Origin: Clostridiales bacterium
GTDB taxonomy: Bacteria > Bacillota > Clostridia > Christensenellales > UBA1242
NCBI GenBank assembly: GCA_003524095.1
Contig: DOEE01000003.1
Location: 611,138 to 675,137, forward strand
Reading direction: 5' to 3'
Length of the DNA stretch: 64,000 nucleotides
The notes under the pieces are model-generated. The model was not told the origin of the DNA. It made no database searches and was given only the letters and a program-made list of their open reading frames with translations. Of the stretch, positions 6,328 to 14,795 are shown piece by piece. The first letter of the stretch is position 1; every line of letters starts with the position of its first letter. Made by a program: the position numbers and the translations under genes.

Positions 6328-7516
6328 ATTTTTTGCCAATTTTTGAATTATTTTTTGTTCCAAATTGTTTAGATTTCATTAGTTTTGTTGGGTCTTTGAC
6401 TTTGTTTTGAGTATTTTTGTTAGGCTTTGGTTTGAATTTGTTTGTATCTAATTTAGGTCTATCTACAACTTTTCCTTCAACAATTTCTTTGTTTCTAAGC
6501 ATTCCACATGCCCCTTCAATATCATCGCCAAGACTACGACGAATTGTAGCACTTACACCAAATCTATTTAGGTTGTCCAAAAATTTGTTGCAACTTTCCA
6601 TATTTGGTGCTTTCAAGTCTCTGCCTTCGACTTCGTTAAGTCTAATAAGGTTGACATGACATGGCAAGTTCTTGAGAATTTGAGATAGTTCTTTGGCGTT
6701 TGACATGGAGTTATTTACACCATCAATAAGAGTGTATTCAATAATAACTCGTCTATTTGTCATAGTGTGATAATACTTAAGAGAATCTAAGACTTCGGCA
6801 ATTGAGTATCGCCTTGCAATTGGCATAATCTTTCGTCTAGTCTCATCATTTGAAGCATGCAACGAAAAACATAGTGTAACCGCATATCCCAAGTCTGCTA
6901 GTTCTTCAATTTTGCTAGGAATTCCACAAGTTGATACAGATATATTTCTTACACTAATGTCAAAACAATCGCTTGAAGTTACTATTTTCAAAAACTTTTT
7001 GACGTTATCAAAGTTATCAAGCGGTTCGCCACTACCCATAAGTACGACATTTGTAATCTTTCTATCTTTGAGACTTCCCCCCAAGTATTTGTTAACAGCG
7101 ACAATTTGACCGAGTATTTCGCCCGCTGACAAATTGCGAACAAATCCACTAAGTCCACTTGCACAAAATGCACAATTCATTTTGCATCCAACTTGAGTGC
7201 TAATACAAAGAGTGTTTCCAAAGGCATATTTCATCAGCACACCTTCAATAATGTTTCCGTCACTTAAATCATACAAAAACTTGATAGTTTTGTCTTTTGA
7301 ACCACTCATATATGTTTTTCTAATTTTGATTGGTTGCAAAACATATCCCAAATTATTTAAATTTTCCAAAAAATCCTTTGGAAGATTAATAACATCGCCA
7401 TAGTCTTTGCCATTATACATCGCATTGACCAATTGGTCTATTCTAAATTTTGGAACATTTTGACTAGCCAAAACGTTATATAATTCTTCTTTTTCATAAT
7501 CCATTAGTATTGTCAT
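6311..7516 (-). CDS. rlmN: 23S rRNA/tRNA adenine-C2 methyltransferase RlmN
   Basis: This radical-SAM enzyme methylates C2 of A2503 in 23S rRNA and A37 of some tRNAs. The cluster cysteines are C111, C115 and C118 (CKMNCAFC), and the resolving cysteine lies in GACGML near the C-terminus. About 401 residues is longer than typical because of a Lys/Asn-rich tail of around 45 residues after VEGKVVDRPK. I start at MTILMDYEKE because its ATG overlaps the rsmB stop as ATGA. The tail is unusual and may bind RNA. Confidence 0.93.
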   Translation of the reverse strand: MTILMDYEKEELYNVLASQNVPKFRIDQLVNAMYNGKDYGDVINLPKDFLENLNNLGYVLQPIKIRKTYMSGSKDKTIKFLYDLSDGNIIEGVLMKYAFGNTLCISTQVGCKMNCAFCASGLSGFVRNLSAGEILGQIVAVNKYLGGSLKDRKITNVVLMGSGEPLDNFDNVKKFLKIVTSSDCFDISVRNISVSTCGIPSKIEELADLGYAVTLCFSLHASNDETRRKIMPIARRYSIAEVLDSLKYYHTMTNRRVIIEYTLIDGVNNSMSNAKELSQILKNLPCHVNLIRLNEVEGRDLKAPNMESCNKFLDNLNRFGVSATIRRSLGDDIEGACGMLRNKEIVEGKVVDRPKLDTNKFKPKPNKNTQNKVKDPTKLMKSKQFGTKNNSKIGKKYDRKK

Positions 7517-8796
7517 TTTTTCTTTAATCTCCCTATAAAAAATCCTTCGGTATGGGTTAAGTTTGGATAAAATGTACAAAGTCCAGATTCATTTGAAACA
7601 TTCAAATTTGGAACTTTAATTTCGGTTAATTCAAAATCTTTGTGATTTTTCAAGAACTTTTCAATTACGCATTTGTTTTCTATATCTATAATTGTACAAG
7701 TTGAATATTGCAAAATCCCGCCAGACTTAACATATCTAGCCGAATTTTCGAGTATTTGATACTGAATTCCACTTAGCATCTTTGCATCATTTAGAGTTTT
7801 GTTCAAAAAAACATCTGGCTTTTTTCGAGACACTCCCAAATTACTACATGGCACATCACAAAGCACATAATCAAAATTATTTTCCCAAGCAGGATTAAAT
7901 TTTGTTCCGTCTTGCAAACAAAAATGAATATTTGTTACATCATAATTTTTTGCATATTTTTTGATTAAATCAAGTCTATGACCATGTATATCACAAGCAA
8001 AAATATCCAAATTTTTGTTTTCAGCCAAAAATATAGCTTTTCCGCCCGGTGCAGAGCATGTATCCAAAACCTTGCCCTCGATTGCACCCAAGACATTACA
8101 AGTAATTATGCTAGGAAGTCCTTGAACAACGTAGAGTTTGTCTAAATCTCTGACTTTGAGTAATTTTGCATAGTCTACATACATTGTATAATCATATAAA
8201 CTTGGTTCGTATTTAATCTCGAACAATTCAAGTTTAATTTTGAATTCTCTAGCAGAAATAAGACTGCGATTAACTCTAATATGTGTTAGAGTTGTAAGAT
8301 TAACTGACACCAAATCTTCAACAAACTTTTCGTCATGACTTTTGAGTAATTCTTTGATAACCCATTCAGGATAATTATTTTTGACACTCAAGTACTTAAT
8401 TTTGTCTTTTTTGCTAGGCAAAACAATTTGACTAGATATTAGTTTTTTGCTTACGGCATTTACAAAACCAGACGCATATTTATCTTCTTTTTTGGCTAGA
8501 TTAACTACTTCGTTTACAAGTGCAAAAGTTGGAATACTATTAATGGTTTTTGAAACATATCCCACCATTTTGAGAAGTATCAAAATTTCTGGTTTTGGCA
8601 TTTTGTTTACATTGCACTCAACAAAATACTCCAAAGTTATATCCTTTTCAAGTACTCCATAAACAATTTTTGTAACAAGTGCTGTATTGACATTTGGGTT
8701 CTTTTGCAAGGCTTTGTTAAGTTCAATGCTTACATATGACTTATCCAAAATAACTTTTTTCAAAATCATATAAGATAGCGACAATTCTTTGTTCAC
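7513..8796 (-). CDS. rsmB: 16S rRNA cytosine-967 C5 methyltransferase
   Basis: The 427-residue protein combines an N-terminal NusB-like RNA-binding domain with a Rossmann methyltransferase. The SAM motif is DTCSAPGGKA, and the two cysteines of the mechanism lie in DVPCSN and STCTI. RsmB makes m5C967 in 16S rRNA. It overlaps fmt upstream and rlmN downstream by four bases each (ATGA), so the block is tightly coupled. Confidence 0.93.
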   Translation of the reverse strand: MNKELSLSYMILKKVILDKSYVSIELNKALQKNPNVNTALVTKIVYGVLEKDITLEYFVECNVNKMPKPEILILLKMVGYVSKTINSIPTFALVNEVVNLAKKEDKYASGFVNAVSKKLISSQIVLPSKKDKIKYLSVKNNYPEWVIKELLKSHDEKFVEDLVSVNLTTLTHIRVNRSLISAREFKIKLELFEIKYEPSLYDYTMYVDYAKLLKVRDLDKLYVVQGLPSIITCNVLGAIEGKVLDTCSAPGGKAIFLAENKNLDIFACDIHGHRLDLIKKYAKNYDVTNIHFCLQDGTKFNPAWENNFDYVLCDVPCSNLGVSRKKPDVFLNKTLNDAKMLSGIQYQILENSARYVKSGGILQYSTCTIIDIENKCVIEKFLKNHKDFELTEIKVPNLNVSNESGLCTFYPNLTHTEGFFIGRLKKK

Positions 8797-9725
8797 TTAG
8801 ATATACTCCCAATATTTATTTTTTTGCCATTAAGATAACTCTTTGCACTCATTTTCTTTGAACCTTCGGGTAGCAATTCGGTGATTTCCACTAGTCCATC
8901 GCTACATTTAATTACTAGTCCTTGTTTGGAATTTGCAATTACCACTTGTCCATTTTGATATGATTCAAAATTCCCCTCATAAGGCTTTGCATTAAAGAGT
9001 TTGAAGTACACTCCGTCAATTGTTATATGTGCAGTTGGCCACATAGCAAGTCCTTTGATATATCCAATTATCTCTCTGCGGGTACTATTAAAATTAAGTT
9101 TTGACATATCTGAACTTAGCATTTTGCAAAGTGTAACCTTGCTTTCGTCTTGTTTGGAATACTTGTAATTTCCACTTTCTAACATATTTAAGGCTTCAAC
9201 ACCCACTTGTGCAGAAAGTTTGGATAATTTATCAAACAGCGTAATGGCATTGTCATCGTCTGAAATATCTATTTGTTTTGACATCAAAACTTCGCCATCG
9301 TCCATTCCTACATCAGATTTTAGAACCGTAACACCTGTAACTTTTTCGCCATTTATAAGAGACCATTGAATAGGACTAGAACCCCTATATTTTGGAAGCA
9401 AACTCCCATGCAAATTAATAACCCCGTACTTTTTGGCAAACAAAATATTAGCACCAATTATTTGACCATATGCACAAGTTACAATTATATCAGCGTCAAT
9501 GTTTAACAAATCAGTTACATCGTCTTTTCTAATCTTTTCAAACTGAAATACTGGAATATTATACTTGTATGCTAATGCTTTGACTGGAGTAAAGACAGGT
9601 CTATTACTTCGTCCCTTTGGTTTGTCGGGCTGAGTAACAACCGCAACTACTTGGTGTTTGCTATCTATTAGTGCTTGAAGTGATGGCACAGCATAATCTG
9701 GCGTTCCAAAAAATATTACTTTCAT
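8793..9725 (-). CDS. fmt: methionyl-tRNA formyltransferase
   Basis: This 310-residue enzyme formylates Met-tRNAi to start translation. The N-terminal domain begins KVIFFGTPDYAVPSL, and NLHGSLLPKYRGSSPI carries the catalytic His and formyl-folate site, followed by the C-terminal tRNA-binding domain. It lies directly after def, which removes the formyl group later, and the two overlap by ATGA. Confidence 0.96.
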   Translation of the reverse strand: MKVIFFGTPDYAVPSLQALIDSKHQVVAVVTQPDKPKGRSNRPVFTPVKALAYKYNIPVFQFEKIRKDDVTDLLNIDADIIVTCAYGQIIGANILFAKKYGVINLHGSLLPKYRGSSPIQWSLINGEKVTGVTVLKSDVGMDDGEVLMSKQIDISDDDNAITLFDKLSKLSAQVGVEALNMLESGNYKYSKQDESKVTLCKMLSSDMSKLNFNSTRREIIGYIKGLAMWPTAHITIDGVYFKLFNAKPYEGNFESYQNGQVVIANSKQGLVIKCSDGLVEITELLPEGSKKMSAKSYLNGKKINIGSISK

Positions 9726-10189
9726 TTTTTATCCTTTTTTTCTTTGTAGTCTTTGATAACCTTGTCTATATACAAAATTCCGTCTAGGTGGTCAATTTCG
9801 TGGCACAAAGCTCTTGCAAGCATATCTACACCTGTCAAGATAAATTCGTTGCCATATCTATCAAAAGCCTTGACAGTAACTTCGCTTGGACGTTTAACAT
9901 ATCCCGTTTCACCCTTGACAGATAGACACCCTTCTCTTTCAATTGATTCGCCATAACTATCTACAATCTCCGGATTTATTAGTTCAATCTTCATATGATT
10001 GACATCCAAAACGACCACTCTACGCAAGATTCCAACTTGAACTCCCGCAAGTCCACATCCGTCATTTTTGACCATTGTTTCTCTCATGTCGTCGAGAAGT
10101 TCGGCTAATTTTTGGTCAAATTCCTTGACTGGCTTGCTTTTTTTTCTTAAAATTTCGTCGCCTACTTGAATAATATTTCTTATTGCCAT
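9722..10189 (-). CDS. def: peptide deformylase
   Basis: The 155-residue metalloenzyme removes the formyl group from nascent proteins. All three motifs are present: GCGLAGVQVG (motif 1), EGCLSVKG (motif 2, with the metal Cys) and HEIDHLDG (HExxH). The start follows GGAGAAAAT. It lies in the priA-def-fmt-rsmB block. Confidence 0.96.
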   Translation of the reverse strand: MAIRNIIQVGDEILRKKSKPVKEFDQKLAELLDDMRETMVKNDGCGLAGVQVGILRRVVVLDVNHMKIELINPEIVDSYGESIEREGCLSVKGETGYVKRPSEVTVKAFDRYGNEFILTGVDMLARALCHEIDHLDGILYIDKVIKDYKEKKDKK

Positions 10190-10197
10190 ATTTTCTC

Positions 10198-12390
10198 CTA
10201 ACTTAGTGAATTTGGGTTGAGTTCCACAAATACACTTAATTTATTGTTTTTCAGATTATCCAAGACATCGTAAATTTTTTGGATAACTTCTGATTCTATC
10301 GAATTATTAAATCTAAGAACAACTTGATATCTATGTTTATTTTTTATCTTGTTGACTGGAGATTTCATTGCTTCCAAAAAGAAGAACTTATCGCCATAGT
10401 TTACTCTTAAATCCTTAAGCTTAAGAATTAATTTGTGTGTAGCATTTTTAACCAAATTATCGTCTTCGCTTGTCAAAAGCACTCTTACAATCTTGGCAAA
10501 AGGCGGAAACTTGGTAGTTTCTCTTAGATTTATTTCTTTGTCATAAAATTTTTTGTAATCATAATTTGCACTTGTCAAATAAACGGGATTTTTGGGAACA
10601 TAGGTTTGCAACACCACTTCGCCTGCTTGGTCACAACGTCCCGCCCTTCCGGATACTTGGGTGACTAATTGAAAAGTTGTTTCATTTGCTTTGTAACTAT
10701 AATTAAATAATGAAATATCTGCATCAACAATTCCTACCAAAGTAACTTTTGGAAAGTCATGACCCTTGGTGACCATTTGAGTTCCAACCAAAATTGAAGG
10801 CTTAGTGCTTCCAAATTTACTTAGAATTTCCGAGTATGAACTTTTGTTTTTGACACTGTCGTTGTCTAATCTAAACACCGAAACTTTGGGAAAATGCTCG
10901 TGAATTAACTCAACAATCTGCTGTGTTCCTGTAGCACCAAGTTTAATAGAATTACTGCCACACTGCGGACATTTGGTTAGTACCTTAAACTTTTTTCCAC
11001 AATAATGGCATTTGAGAACATTTTCATCTTTGTGATAAACCAAATTTGCATCACATTCTGTGCATTTTGGAATATACGAACACTCCCTGCACATAAGATA
11101 CGAACTAAATCCACGCCTATTTATAAACAAAATTGCTTGATTATTATTTTTTATTGTCTCATCTAATTTTTCCAAAAGTCGTAAACTTAAAATTGTATTG
11201 TTTCCATGTCTAAACTCATTGCACATATCTACAATTTCAATTTTTGGCATAGGTTTTTGATTAACCCTAACTGGCATTTGAGTTAAATTATATTCGTGAG
11301 TTTGCGTTTTGTAAAAAGTCTCAATTGAAGGAGTTGCACTACCCAAAACCAACGGACATTTGTTATATTTTGCCCTAAATACAGCAATATCTTGAGTAAA
11401 ATATCTAGGATTGCTATCTGATAAATATGAACTATCATGTTCTTCGTCGATTATTATTACCCCTATATTTGAAAGTGGTGCAAAAATGGCAGACCTTGCA
11501 CCTATTACAATTTTGGCATCATTACTATATATTCTTAGCCATTCATCATGTTTTTCGCCAACACTCAAAGCACTATGCAAAACAGCAATACTTGTGCCAA
11601 ATCTATCACTAAATACTCTAACCATTTGTGGCGTCAACGAAATCTCAGGAACTAGCATAAGTGCAGTTTTCCCTTGACTCAAAACCTTGTCTATGACATT
11701 CATATAAACTTCAGTCTTTCCGCTTCCAGTCACTCCATACAAGACAATTGGCTTGTCAGTCGATTTCAAAATATCTTTGACACACGTCTTTTGCAAAGAT
11801 GTAAGTTCAACTTTGTTTTGTGATTTATCCGAAATTTTGAGTCTATTTATTTTGTTTTTTTGAATACTCAAAATACCACTATTAATTAGTTTTTTGACAT
11901 TCGCATTTCCATACTTTGAGTTAAGAAAACCAACTTCGACTTTGCCATTTTGTCTAAGGCACTCAATAATCTTTGGAATATTTTGATTACGTTTGTTAAG
12001 TGTCTTTAAATAATCTTCCAAATTTTCATCATTTAAAGTCACGAAAGATACAAACTTGTAATCCGATTTTTTGACTTGACTTGGGATTGCAAGTCTAATG
12101 CCGTCAATAAGTCTAAGATAGAGTTTGTCTTTCATAAACTTGATTAGTTCAACGATTTCGGGCAAGATTAGTGGATATTCATCACAAACGCTAATTATAC
12201 TTTTTAGTTTGTCAGGTGGGCAATCGGTTGAATTTTTGATGCCGATTATATAACCTTCAATTTTTCTATTGCCAAAAGGAACAACTACTCTATAGCCAAT
12301 TTTAAGAAAATCAAAAGAAGAAGGTATATTGTAATCAAATACCTTGTCTACTTGACTATTTTGGACATCAACAATAATTTCTGCAATCAA
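10198..12390 (-). CDS. priA: primosomal replication helicase PriA
   Basis: The 730-residue helicase restarts stalled replication forks. It begins with the 3'-DNA-binding segment (MIAEIIVDVQNSQVDKVFDY). It then has Walker A GVTGSGKTE, the DEEH box IIDEEHD, and a cysteine-rich zinc region of four CxxC-type pairs, followed by the helicase C domain. The start codon is TTG, preceded by AGGGG; no better ATG is near and the N-terminus matches the family. Confidence 0.95.
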   Translation of the reverse strand: MIAEIIVDVQNSQVDKVFDYNIPSSFDFLKIGYRVVVPFGNRKIEGYIIGIKNSTDCPPDKLKSIISVCDEYPLILPEIVELIKFMKDKLYLRLIDGIRLAIPSQVKKSDYKFVSFVTLNDENLEDYLKTLNKRNQNIPKIIECLRQNGKVEVGFLNSKYGNANVKKLINSGILSIQKNKINRLKISDKSQNKVELTSLQKTCVKDILKSTDKPIVLYGVTGSGKTEVYMNVIDKVLSQGKTALMLVPEISLTPQMVRVFSDRFGTSIAVLHSALSVGEKHDEWLRIYSNDAKIVIGARSAIFAPLSNIGVIIIDEEHDSSYLSDSNPRYFTQDIAVFRAKYNKCPLVLGSATPSIETFYKTQTHEYNLTQMPVRVNQKPMPKIEIVDMCNEFRHGNNTILSLRLLEKLDETIKNNNQAILFINRRGFSSYLMCRECSYIPKCTECDANLVYHKDENVLKCHYCGKKFKVLTKCPQCGSNSIKLGATGTQQIVELIHEHFPKVSVFRLDNDSVKNKSSYSEILSKFGSTKPSILVGTQMVTKGHDFPKVTLVGIVDADISLFNYSYKANETTFQLVTQVSGRAGRCDQAGEVVLQTYVPKNPVYLTSANYDYKKFYDKEINLRETTKFPPFAKIVRVLLTSEDDNLVKNATHKLILKLKDLRVNYGDKFFFLEAMKSPVNKIKNKHRYQVVLRFNNSIESEVIQKIYDVLDNLKNNKLSVFVELNPNSLS

Positions 12391-12408
12391 ATGCTTTCCC
12401 CTAACACT

Positions 12409-12455
12409 AAAAAAGTTCCATTGAATATCAAAAAATTATAAAAGTAGAACTTTTT
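12409..12455 (-). terminator. possible weak terminator after rpoZ
   Basis: AAAAAGTTC and GAACTTTTT form an inverted repeat with a loop of about 28 bases, between the rpoZ stop and priA. The minus strand ends in a T-run. The long loop makes this uncertain. Confidence 0.3.
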
Positions 12456-12539
12456 GATAATGCAATAGAACTTTGCAAATTTCATTTTCAAAAATCTCGT
12501 GAAATTTAAAGTCTCGAATAGATAAATACAACTTTCTAA

Positions 12540-12734
12540 TTAATTTTCGTCAGCAATAACAATTGTACCATTATCAACTTCTTCTACTGCACGAGTAACT
12601 TCTGGTTTTTCTTCTTTTTGTTCTTCTGTAAGAGTTTCACTCAAAAATTTAGCACGTTTTCCAACTATTACAGCGAGTTTAAAAGGATTACCCATTTTTC
12701 CGACTAATTCGTCAATTGGTGGTTCTAATAACAT
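12540..12734 (-). CDS. rpoZ: RNA polymerase omega subunit
   Basis: The 64-residue protein has the omega signature: PPIDELVGKMGNPFKLAVIVGKRA at 5-28, then an acidic segment with VTRAVEEVDNGTI. Omega supports assembly of RNA polymerase beta-prime. It is preceded by AGGAG. In most Firmicutes gmk lies just before it and coaBC just after; both are missing here, and a gmk-like gene lies near 31.6 kb instead. Confidence 0.9.
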   Translation of the reverse strand: MLLEPPIDELVGKMGNPFKLAVIVGKRAKFLSETLTEEQKEEKPEVTRAVEEVDNGTIVIADEN

Positions 12735-12840
12735 ACTTACTCCTAAAGTTATATTAATTACTTATATATTCTAATATATTCTTCCAAATTTTTCAACAGT
12801 TTTTTGTAATTTTTTGTTAAATTTATAAAATTGCAAAGAT

Positions 12841-14787
12841 TTAATTATTAATCTGTTTTTTGACAAAATCCAAATCAATTATTTTTACTCCCAAACTTTG
12901 GGCTTTGTTAAGTTTACTTCCAGCATTTTCGCCACATAACAAAAAGTCTGTTTTGGAACTAACTGAACCAGAAACATTAGCCCCCATGCTTTCAAGCAAA
13001 GTTGTCGCTTCGTCACGAGACATGTTTTCGAGTGTTCCAGTTATAACGACGGTTTTGCCCGCAAAGACACTGTCTAGGTTAATACTATCCAAACTTTCAA
13101 GTTTGATGCCACTATCAAAAAGTTCGCAAATTAGCGATAAATTTTGAGAATTTTGAAAATACTCTACTATATTTTGTGCAATCGTATCCCCAATGTCCTT
13201 AATTGCAATCAAGTCTTCTAATTTGGCATTTTTTAGGTTTTCAAAAGTTCCAAAGTGTCTTGCCAAATCCTTGGCTGTCTTGCTTCCAACTCCATTTATC
13301 CCCAAAGAATAAATAAATCTATCCAAGGTTACATTTTTGCTTTTTTGAATTGAGTTTAATAGATTGTTTATCTTTTTTTCTTTAAATCCTTCCAAGATAG
13401 ACAAGTCACTATTTTGAAGTTTATATAAGTCAGAAACTTTGGTTACATTCAAAACTTTGAATAGTTGCAAAATTGTTTTGTCTGAAAGTCCTTCGATATT
13501 CATTGCATTTTTGCTAGAAAAATGTGCAAGTTTATTTACAATTCTATCTGGGCAGAGTTCGTTTGGACAAAAGATATTGATATCATCATACACAAGTTTT
13601 GAGTGACAACAAGGACAAACCAATGGTTTTTCAATCTTTTGACTGTTTTGCGAGTGTTCGGCAACACCCAGGATTTCCGGGATAACTTCGTTGCTACGTC
13701 TAACAAAAACTCTACTTCCAATTGCGACGTCCTTTCTGATAATATCATCATAGTTATTAAGTGTTGCATGCGTTACAGTTGCTCCCGCAAGTTCAATAGG
13801 CTCAATCTCACAAACTGGTGTGAGTTTCCCCGTTCTTCCAACCTGCCATGTTATTCCTATAACTTTGCTTGTGAGTTCCTGTGCTTCAAACTTGTATGCA
13901 ATTGCCCATTTGGGGAATTTTTCGGTATAGCCAATCTTTTCTCTTACATCATACTCATTAACTTTGATAACCATTCCGTCAATTAGTACATCTAAGTTAG
14001 ATTTTGTTTGGTCAACATAGTCAATAAGTTTTGTAATATCTTCAAACTTTGAAACAATCTCAAAGAAATCAAAAGTATCAAATTTATTTGAATTCAAAAA
14101 ATTATGAACTTCAAGTTGACTGGATTTTGGCGTATCAATTTCCAAAATATCATACATTATTGCATCAAGATTTCGACTAGCAGTAATTTTGGTATCAAGA
14201 TTTCTAAGCGCACCAGCCGCAGCATTTCGTGCGTTTTTCAAAGGTTCTTTGGCGGTTTTGTTGAATTTTTTGAGTTCGGATAATCTCATCAAAACTTCGC
14301 CCATAACTGTGACTTTTTCACGATACTCTATGGTTTTGGGAACATTTCTAATAGTCTTGACTTGTTCTGTTACATCTTCACCAACCAAACCATTGCCTCT
14401 AGTTGCACCACGTTTCAAAATTCCATTTTCATACGAGAGAGTAACTCTAAGCCCGTCGTACTTGTATTCTACACTAAAAGACCTAGCACCTTTGGAAACC
14501 ATATCGTCATACCATTCACGCAATTCTTCAAACGAATTTGCCTTGTTAAGACTATATAATTTCTTTTGATGTTTGACTTTTTTGAATTTATCTAGCACCA
14601 CATCACCAACTTTTTGAGTTGGTGAGTCGTCCAAAATAACTCCTGTTTCTTTTTCAAGACTAACAAGTTCATAATACAAATCGTCATACTCTTTGTCCGA
14701 AACAAGTGGATTATCGAGTGTATAATATGCGTAATTCAACTCTTTGAGTCTTGCGATTAATTCTTTCATTCTAACAAGTTTATCCAT
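12841..14787 (-). CDS. ligA: NAD-dependent DNA ligase
   Basis: The 648-residue ligase seals nicks in DNA during replication and repair. K109 in EYKYDGLRV is the adenylated lysine. An OB-fold, a four-cysteine zinc finger (CPCC then CPNELCP), a helix-hairpin-helix region and a C-terminal BRCT domain (FAGKTVVITGTLENMSRDEA) follow in the normal order. The start has AGGAG at good spacing, eight bases after pcrA. Confidence 0.96.
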   Translation of the reverse strand: MDKLVRMKELIARLKELNYAYYTLDNPLVSDKEYDDLYYELVSLEKETGVILDDSPTQKVGDVVLDKFKKVKHQKKLYSLNKANSFEELREWYDDMVSKGARSFSVEYKYDGLRVTLSYENGILKRGATRGNGLVGEDVTEQVKTIRNVPKTIEYREKVTVMGEVLMRLSELKKFNKTAKEPLKNARNAAAGALRNLDTKITASRNLDAIMYDILEIDTPKSSQLEVHNFLNSNKFDTFDFFEIVSKFEDITKLIDYVDQTKSNLDVLIDGMVIKVNEYDVREKIGYTEKFPKWAIAYKFEAQELTSKVIGITWQVGRTGKLTPVCEIEPIELAGATVTHATLNNYDDIIRKDVAIGSRVFVRRSNEVIPEILGVAEHSQNSQKIEKPLVCPCCHSKLVYDDINIFCPNELCPDRIVNKLAHFSSKNAMNIEGLSDKTILQLFKVLNVTKVSDLYKLQNSDLSILEGFKEKKINNLLNSIQKSKNVTLDRFIYSLGINGVGSKTAKDLARHFGTFENLKNAKLEDLIAIKDIGDTIAQNIVEYFQNSQNLSLICELFDSGIKLESLDSINLDSVFAGKTVVITGTLENMSRDEATTLLESMGANVSGSVSSKTDFLLCGENAGSKLNKAQSLGVKIIDLDFVKKQINN

Positions 14788-14795
14788 ATTTTCTC

